This document shows positions 51,247-56,839 of a DNA stretch of 56,839 nucleotides, in pieces. Under the pieces are notes generated by a model. The model worked only from the letters and a program-made list of their open reading frames with translations. It was not told the origin of the DNA and ran no database searches. Position 1 is the stretch's first letter. Every line of letters starts with the position of its first letter. Both the position numbers and the translations under genes were made by a program. The DNA is from Pseudomonas caricapapayae (GTDB taxonomy: Bacteria > Pseudomonadota > Gammaproteobacteria > Pseudomonadales > Pseudomonadaceae): contig NZ_LJPW01000080.1 of assembly GCF_001400735.1 (NCBI RefSeq), positions 1 through 56,839 on the forward strand. Direction: 5' to 3'.

Positions 51247-54200
51247 TCAGACGATGATATCGGCGGCCTGCAAGGTCTGTACGCCAGTGAGCTGGATTTC
51301 GAAGTCCGCCCCGACGTTGTCATCGGTGTTGCCATACAGCACACCGTCGGCAAAACGAAGCTCACCGCTGTTGTTGGCGCTGAACGCCGCGTTGCCGATG
51401 AACACAAACGCATCATGGCTATCGGTCAGCGGCCGGGCATCGAAGCCGGAGAAGTCCAGTTTGTCGCCTTCTGCGGCCTTGAAGCCATTGATGATGTCGC
51501 GCAGGCTGCCCAGCCCCGCTTCGTTGCTGTTATTGAACACGTAGTGGTCGGCACCGGTGCCGCCGATCAGGGTGTCGGTGCCGACTCCACCGATCAGTAC
51601 GTCGTCGCCTGCGCCGCCGGACAACGTGTCATTGCCTTCGCCGCCGCTCAGCGTGTTGGCATTTTTGTTACCGGTCAGTGAGTCGGCAAACTGGCTGCCG
51701 GTCAGGTTCTCGATGCCCTTCAGTGTGTCCAGCCCCGAGCCTCCGGTGGCCTGTTGTGCGCTAGTGTTCAGCGCCACGGTGACTCCGGCACCCGCCAACA
51801 GATACGACACTGTGTCATTGCCGTCGCGTCCGTCCAGAACATTGTCGCCTGCGCCTGCGTAAATCAGGTTGTCGAGGGCATTGCCCGTTGCGTTGGCGGC
51901 CCCCGTGCCGGTAACCACGATGTTTTCCAGGTTGGCCCCCAGCGTATAGCTGGACAACGCGCTGTAAACCGTATCGACGCCGCCCACCTGTTTATCGGCC
52001 TTGGTCTCGACCACCCGGTCTGCGGCATCGTCGACGTAATAACTGTCCGATCCATCGCCGCCGGTCAGCAGGTCGGCACCCGCTGCGCCGTCGAGAATGT
52101 TGTTGCTGGCATTGCCGGTAATGACGTTCTTCAATGCGTTACCGATGCCATTGGTGGCAGATACACCGGTCAGCAGCAGGTTTTCCACATTCGCCCCCAG
52201 CACCCAGCTGACGGAAGACACTACGGTATCGATCTGCGAGGGCGAATCATTGCTTTCGGTGACGGTATCGAGCGCGTTATCGACCACGTAGATGTCGTTG
52301 CCGTCACCGCCGGTCATGGCGTCTGCGCCCTGATCGCCATCCAGTACGTCGTTGCCGGCGCTGCCCACCAGGGTGTCGTCATCACTGGTGCCAAAGATGT
52401 TGCCACCTTCGTTCTGGCCACTTTCGAAAATGGCCGCCGGGTCATTGTTGTCGCTGGTATTGCCTTGAAAGCCCAGATCATCGGCAATGAAGTCCGCCAG
52501 ACGCTGGCCGACTATTTCGGCAGACTCTTCATGCAAATGCCAGACGTCATCGGGGTAAACCAATGGGTTGACCTCGTAACGCAAGGGCAGGTCGGTATAG
52601 TCAACCGCCAGCTTGACGTCGGCACGCTCGTTGGCGATGGCTTCCTGGGCAGTTCTTACGTACCCGGCACCCTCGACGATGGCGTTGATCTTTTCCTCGG
52701 TGTAACCACGCGCCTTGGCCGCTTCGGTCTGGTAATGGCCGGTTTCAGCCATGTACACGGTAAAGTCGCCTATCTGTGCATGCAGGTAATCGAATACCTT
52801 CAGGGTCGAGGCTTTGTACAGATCGGCTGCCGCCTGCTTGTCAGTGGCGCGGGCGATTTCCTGTGCGGCTTCTTCGCCCTGGCCCCATATGATCCCGGTC
52901 GTCACTTTGTCGATAGACGTCAGCGATGCCAGTTGCGACTTGAGCAGTTCAGCAGCGCGCAGCAGTGCCGGACCAGGCTGATCGGTATCGACCAGCCACC
53001 AGGAAACACGCTGTTCTTCCTGGGTGCCGGTCGAGTAGCCGACGACGGTGCTGCCGCCCACGGCAAGGTCAATACCATCACCATTGGCATCGGTGAACTG
53101 ACTGCGGACGTCGTAATCGGTGTAACGGGCCAGGTCCTTGACCATTTCCGAGGTGCCTGACTGGTTATCGTCCTCGGTCATCCGCAGCAGGCGGGCGTTG
53201 GACTGGCCCAGCGTCGGCAGGTAGAGAATTTCCTGGGCCTCACGCTGAGCGAAGACGAAGTCCGCGTCGGTCAGGGTGTCGATCAGATTGCCGCTCAGGG
53301 CGATTTCGAAGCGATTGCCGTCGGCATCCGGCGTGGCCGACTTGATGTAGGTTTTGTCGCCTGTCTCGTTGAGGGTCATGTACAGCGTGTGGTCTTCACC
53401 GCTGCCCAACCCCAGAAAGCCCAGCGCGGATACGTCTATCCTGTCCTGACCGGGAGTGAAGTCGTAGATCGTGTCGGTGGCGGTCAGCCCGCCAGCGTCG
53501 TAATCGCGATAGCTGTCGGTGAGTACGCTGTAAACGAATGTGTCGGCATCGGCTCCACCGTACAAGGCGTCGCGCCCTGCGCCACCGTTGATAATGTCGG
53601 CACCGGTATCGCCGCGCAGCGTATCGTCGCCGGCCAGCCCCAGAAGGGTGTCGTTACCTTCGGTGCCGTACAGCGATTCCGCATTCTCGGTGCCGGTCAG
53701 AATACCCGGCGTCACGTTGCCCACGGTGATGGCAAAACTGTCAGCCACCGACGCGCCCGTGGCATCGCTGGCGGTCAGCAGCACGGAGTAAAGCCCTGAT
53801 GCAGTGCCGCCTGGCGTGCCGCTGAACGTCAGGGTCTTGCTGTCGAACTTCAACCACTCGGGCAGGGCGCTGTTATCAGCCAGGGTTGCGCTGTAAGTCA
53901 GTGTGTCGCTGTCTGGATCACTGAAACTGCCAGGTTGCACCGCATAGGAGAACGCTTTCAGCTCGGTAACGTTCTGGTCCATCAGCGGCGTATTGAGTAC
54001 CGGTGCCTGATTGGCGGCCGACGCGGTGGAGAAGATGAAGCTGGACGCACTCAGTTTGTCGAGCAGATTGCCTTGCAGCGCGATCTCGAAGCGATTGCCG
54101 GTAGTGTCGACTGCATTGGTCTTGATGTAGGTCTTACTGCCGTCGGCATTGACGGACAGGTAGATGGTATTGGCGCTGCCATCCCCCAGGCCACGCAGGC

Positions 54201-56079
54201 CGATGCTGGACAGGTCGATTCGGTCCTCGGCAGGGTTGAAGTCGGTGATGGTGTCGCTTTGCTTGGTACTGCTGGCGTTGTAGTTGCGATAGCTGTCCAG
54301 CCGCGAGTTATAGACGAACACGTCCGCGCCTGCACCCCCGGTCAGGGTATCGGCATCAGCCCCGCCGTTGATGATGTCTGCACCAGCCCCGCCGTCGATA
54401 CGGTCAATACCGGCATTGCCATTGATGACATCATTGCCGTCAGTGCCGGTGAGAGTATCGCCACCCGCCGTACCCTCCACGACCCGCTGAAAGATGAAAT
54501 GGCTGGCATTGAGTGTGTCTTTCAGGTTGCCGCTCAAGCCCAGTTCGAAGCGGTTGCCGCTGGCATCGGCGTCGAGTGACTTGATGTAAGTCCGGTCGAG
54601 CGTGGCGCTGTAGCTGATGTTCAGCGTGCCGCCTTTGCCGCTGCCCAGCCCGCTGAACCCCAGGTTTGTCAGGTCGATGCGGTCCTGGCTGATGTCGAAG
54701 TCGGTGACCAGGTCGGTGGCGCTGGCGGTCGCCGTGCGGTAGCTGTCGGTCAACTGATCGAAGCGAAAGGTGTCGGCACCCGCGCCGCCAGTGAGTTTGT
54801 CGGCACCGGCACCGCCCACCAGAATGTCGTCACCGGCACCGCCGTTGAGTGTGTCCTTGCCGACCAGTCCGAGAATCATCTCGTTTGCTGCACTGCCGGT
54901 GATCGCATCGTTGGCCTCTGTCCCTTGCACGGTGACCAGTGGAAACGAATCGCCCGCAAAGCTGCCATCGCCGTAAACCAGGGTCAGCCCTTTGCTGGTG
55001 TGACTGATGGTGTTGCCGACGATACTGTTGCGGTCGGTGCCGTCTTCGTTGCGCTCGGCAACGCCGTAGGTGGAGTTGTCACTGCCTGTGATCACATTGC
55101 CGCGGATCAGGTTGTCGCTGCCGTTGAAATATTTGCCGGAGACGCCCGAGGTGTCGTCGTAGGATTGAATGATGATCTCTGGCACAGGCGCGCCGAGCGA
55201 GTTGTTGCTCAGGGTGTTATCAAAGACATCCACCCCGGAACTGCCGTAGATGCGTACGCCCGCACTGCCGTTGTCGTGAATGTCCAAGCCGCTGACCGAG
55301 ACCTGGCTGGACAGCTTGATGAGCACGCCTTCGGCACCGTTGCCGTAGACCGCGCCACCGGTGATAGTGATATTGGCGGGCGAGGGGATGTTTTCACTGC
55401 CGCGCTGTACCACGATGCCGGTGCTGCCATTGCCGTAGGCGACGTTGTTGCTCAGGGTAAAATCGTGGGTGCTGGTCACCACGTTGAAGCCGTGGCGGTC
55501 GTTGTTGTAAGCGATGTTGTTTTCAAACACGCTGTCGCTCAGGTAATCGGCCACGAAGCCGTCGAGGCCGTTGCCATGGGAGACACTGTTCTTGATCACC
55601 ATATTGACGGTCTGTTCGTGCGGGTCAAAACCGTATCCCGAGCAATCCTTGATCTCGACGCTGTCCAGCGTCACGTTCGAGTCCTTGCCGTCAGAGCCTG
55701 GAATGTAACCGTTGAACCAGCCGTCGACCTTGCCTGTGGTCGCGTCCCGGTTACCGTCCAGTGTCAGATTTTTCATGCCGAAGTCGTGAGTCTCTTCGCC
55801 GTAGGCCGAGCGCACGATGCCGGTGATTTTGGTATCTGAGCCATCCGCGAGTTTGATGACCGTCTCGCCCATGCCTGCGCCCGACAAGGTGACGTTGCTC
55901 TTGAGCATCAGGCAGCCATCCGAAGGCTCCTCGCCGCCGGACACAATGTATGTCCCGGCCCCCATGACCACTTCCCCACCGCCTGCCGCAGCGGCTGCGT
56001 CGATTGCGGCCTGAATGGCTGCCGTATCGTCAGTGACGCCGTTGCCCAGTGCTCCAAAATCTTTTGTGTTGAATATCAT
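51247..56079 (-). CDS. psmE: Mannuronan C-5 epimerase/O-acetylhydrolase PsmE
   Basis: 1610 residues from the ATG at 56079 (GGAG 7 nt upstream); this restores the family start 'MIFNTKDFGALGNGVTDD'. Residues 1-383 are an A-module beta helix with the catalytic Lys117, Tyr149, Asp152 and His154 (YGFDPHE), at the same numbers as in AlgE4. R-modules with Ca-binding GGxGxD nonapeptides begin near 383, 533 and 793. A dystroglycan/cadherin-like module (about 686-792) separates R2 and R3. Residues about 944-1203 are an SGNH-type acetylesterase: Ser960 in LGQSN, WGQGEE, and Asp1178-x-x-His1181. A long RTX tail to 1610 suits type I secretion; no exporter genes are near. PsmE of P. syringae, of essentially this length as I recall, converts mannuronate to guluronate in alginate and removes O-acetyl groups. 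Confidence 0.93.
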   Translation of the reverse strand: MIFNTKDFGALGNGVTDDTAAIQAAIDAAAAAGGGEVVMGAGTYIVSGGEEPSDGCLMLKSNVTLSGAGMGETVIKLADGSDTKITGIVRSAYGEETHDFGMKNLTLDGNRDATTGKVDGWFNGYIPGSDGKDSNVTLDSVEIKDCSGYGFDPHEQTVNMVIKNSVSHGNGLDGFVADYLSDSVFENNIAYNNDRHGFNVVTSTHDFTLSNNVAYGNGSTGIVVQRGSENIPSPANITITGGAVYGNGAEGVLIKLSSQVSVSGLDIHDNGSAGVRIYGSSGVDVFDNTLSNNSLGAPVPEIIIQSYDDTSGVSGKYFNGSDNLIRGNVITGSDNSTYGVAERNEDGTDRNSIVGNTISHTSKGLTLVYGDGSFAGDSFPLVTVQGTEANDAITGSAANEMILGLVGKDTLNGGAGDDILVGGAGADKLTGGAGADTFRFDQLTDSYRTATASATDLVTDFDISQDRIDLTNLGFSGLGSGKGGTLNISYSATLDRTYIKSLDADASGNRFELGLSGNLKDTLNASHFIFQRVVEGTAGGDTLTGTDGNDVINGNAGIDRIDGGAGADIINGGADADTLTGGAGADVFVYNSRLDSYRNYNASSTKQSDTITDFNPAEDRIDLSSIGLRGLGDGSANTIYLSVNADGSKTYIKTNAVDTTGNRFEIALQGNLLDKLSASSFIFSTASAANQAPVLNTPLMDQNVTELKAFSYAVQPGSFSDPDSDTLTYSATLADNSALPEWLKFDSKTLTFSGTPGGTASGLYSVLLTASDATGASVADSFAITVGNVTPGILTGTENAESLYGTEGNDTLLGLAGDDTLRGDTGADIINGGAGRDALYGGADADTFVYSVLTDSYRDYDAGGLTATDTIYDFTPGQDRIDVSALGFLGLGSGEDHTLYMTLNETGDKTYIKSATPDADGNRFEIALSGNLIDTLTDADFVFAQREAQEILYLPTLGQSNARLLRMTEDDNQSGTSEMVKDLARYTDYDVRSQFTDANGDGIDLAVGGSTVVGYSTGTQEEQRVSWWLVDTDQPGPALLRAAELLKSQLASLTSIDKVTTGIIWGQGEEAAQEIARATDKQAAADLYKASTLKVFDYLHAQIGDFTVYMAETGHYQTEAAKARGYTEEKINAIVEGAGYVRTAQEAIANERADVKLAVDYTDLPLRYEVNPLVYPDDVWHLHEESAEIVGQRLADFIADDLGFQGNTSDNNDPAAIFESGQNEGGNIFGTSDDDTLVGSAGNDVLDGDQGADAMTGGDGNDIYVVDNALDTVTESNDSPSQIDTVVSSVSWVLGANVENLLLTGVSATNGIGNALKNVITGNASNNILDGAAGADLLTGGDGSDSYYVDDAADRVVETKADKQVGGVDTVYSALSSYTLGANLENIVVTGTGAANATGNALDNLIYAGAGDNVLDGRDGNDTVSYLLAGAGVTVALNTSAQQATGGSGLDTLKGIENLTGSQFADSLTGNKNANTLSGGEGNDTLSGGAGDDVLIGGVGTDTLIGGTGADHYVFNNSNEAGLGSLRDIINGFKAAEGDKLDFSGFDARPLTDSHDAFVFIGNAAFSANNSGELRFADGVLYGNTDDNVGADFEIQLTGVQTLQAADIIV

Positions 56080-56346
56080 GATGTTACTCCAGGCGACGCG
56101 CATTTCAGGTGAGGAAGTCAATATTGCAGCGGTCCGATCATAAGACCTTTCGTTCAGGAAAAGTTGCTTGATATGGTCTATATTTTCGGCGAAACCGACG
56201 ACATGTGCGTCAATAATGCAGCTGTCATATTTGTGACGGGTAACGCGGGTCGCGGCGATGGGTTGGCGTCAAAAAGCGGCGGTCTTCGAGTGGACAGTGA
56301 ATGACGCAACCGCTATGGTCGCGCCCTTCAAAAATGAGGGGCGGGC
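56080..56346. other. Divergent region psmE / EamA gene
   Basis: A 267-bp gap that carries the psmE promoter and the EamA promoter. It is more AT-rich than its surroundings between 56150 and 56250. On the minus strand CAACTT is followed after 15 nt by TCTTA, a weak resemblance to an AlgU promoter. No hrp box is seen. Confidence 0.45.
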
Positions 56347-56839
56347 ATGGGATATCTACTTTTCGTCACACTGATTCAGGCGTTTTCGTTCAGCCTGATC
56401 GGTGTTTACCTGGCCGGGCACGTCGACAGCTACCTCGCGGTGCTGGTCCGCGTGGTGCTGGCCGGTCTGGTGTTCATTCCGCTGACCCGTTGGCGTCAGG
56501 TCGAACCCCGCTTCATGCGCAGCATGCTAATGATTGGCGCGCTGCAGTTCGGCGTCACTTATGTCTGCCTGTACCTGAGTTTCAGGGTGCTGACGGTGCC
56601 GGAAGTGCTGCTCTTCACCATCCTCACGCCGCTGCACGTGACGTTGATCGAAGATGCGCTGAACCGAGGCTTCAACCCCTGGGCATTGCTGGCGGCGGTG
56701 GTCGCGGTGCTGGGCGCTGGCGTGATTCGTTACGATGGCCTGGACGGCGACTTCCTTGGCGGTTTCCTGTTGCTGCAACTGGCCAACTTCACCTACGCCG
56801 CGGGGCAGGTGCTGTACAAGCATCTGGTGGCGCGCCACC
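56347..56839 (+). CDS. EamA/DMT-family transporter, cut by window end
   Basis: A partial gene: ATG at 56347 behind GAGGGGCGGG opens a frame that is uninterrupted to the last base (164 codons). It is absent from stop-to-start listings only because its end lies outside. Helices are visible at about residues 3-23, 33-50, 57-78, 84-100, 118-136 and 142-160. 'FSLIGVYLAGHVDSYLAVLVRVVLAGLVFIPL' and 'LTVPEVLLFTILTPLHVTLIEDALNRG' are typical of the first EamA repeat, as in the carboxylate/amino-acid transporter group. Substrate unknown. Confidence 0.85.
   Translation, partial: MGYLLFVTLIQAFSFSLIGVYLAGHVDSYLAVLVRVVLAGLVFIPLTRWRQVEPRFMRSMLMIGALQFGVTYVCLYLSFRVLTVPEVLLFTILTPLHVTLIEDALNRGFNPWALLAAVVAVLGAGVIRYDGLDGDFLGGFLLLQLANFTYAAGQVLYKHLVARH

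Noticed and set aside
51754..53160. A 468-codon plus-strand frame opposite psmE
   Set aside because: It mirrors the repetitive Gly/Asp codons of the RTX part; no start signal or domain is present.
56150..56220. AlgU (sigma-22) promoter for psmE
   Set aside because: CAACTT and TCTTA are 15 nt apart with a mismatch in each box; the consensus needs about 16-17 nt, so the match is too weak to claim.

Overview
The window looks like chromosomal DNA of a plant-associated Pseudomonas, almost certainly of the Pseudomonas syringae group. The strongest pointers are a type III secretion helper of the HopAK1 type behind an HrpL promoter ('hrp box'), a very large secreted alginate epimerase of the PsmE type, Pseudomonas REP-type palindromes, and gene order shared with other pseudomonads (rapA, two small genes, an Anr-controlled sRNA, phaJ1, fadD2, fadD1, hrpA, fabH2). 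No tRNA, rRNA, CRISPR array, transposase or integrase was recognised.

Layout. 1-5.2 kb: a ychJ-like gene and a degenerate methyltransferase-like gene, a DUF1145 gene overlapping a secreted collagen-like gene, a nucleoside uptake pair (tsx-like porin plus purine nucleoside permease) behind a LacI/PurR-type palindrome, and a CopD-like membrane protein. 5.2-14 kb: dinG with a LexA box, a serine beta-lactamase-like hydrolase, an unusual OmpA-type lipoprotein, pdxH, a glycine-zipper lipoprotein, a COG2509 flavoprotein and a lipoprotein. 14.3-19.3 kb: the complete branched-chain amino acid ABC importer livK-H-M-G-F. 19.6-24 kb: a DUF2288 gene, an orphan consensus-perfect hrp box facing back over it, an MHYT-GGDEF-EAL c-di-GMP protein and an MFS transporter. 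24-30.3 kb: rapA, two small hypotheticals, a probable PhrS small RNA with two Anr-like boxes, hopAK1 and phaJ1.

30.6-40.1 kb is a lipid and RNA-helicase block: fadD2, fadD1, hrpA and fabH2. Fatty acids are activated by the FadD enzymes, enoyl-CoA intermediates can leave via PhaJ1, and FabH2 can feed acyl-CoA back into synthesis. 40.2-45.1 kb holds the most striking gene: a 1630-residue protein with an N-terminal dermonecrotic-toxin-like region, leucine-rich repeats and a C-terminal IpaH/SspH-type NEL E3 ubiquitin ligase domain with its Cys-x-Asp motif. 45.1-51.1 kb holds housekeeping genes (COG3146 acyltransferase, ABC exporter, ppiA, alpha/beta hydrolase, LysR regulator, small secreted protein). 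51.2-56.1 kb is psmE, a combined mannuronan C-5 epimerase and O-acetylhydrolase. The right edge cuts an EamA transporter gene.

Two or three host-interaction modules (the NEL toxin, hopAK1 and psmE) sit as single-gene islands within otherwise ordinary pseudomonad synteny. All assignments come from reading the sequence and remembered family features; no database search was run.
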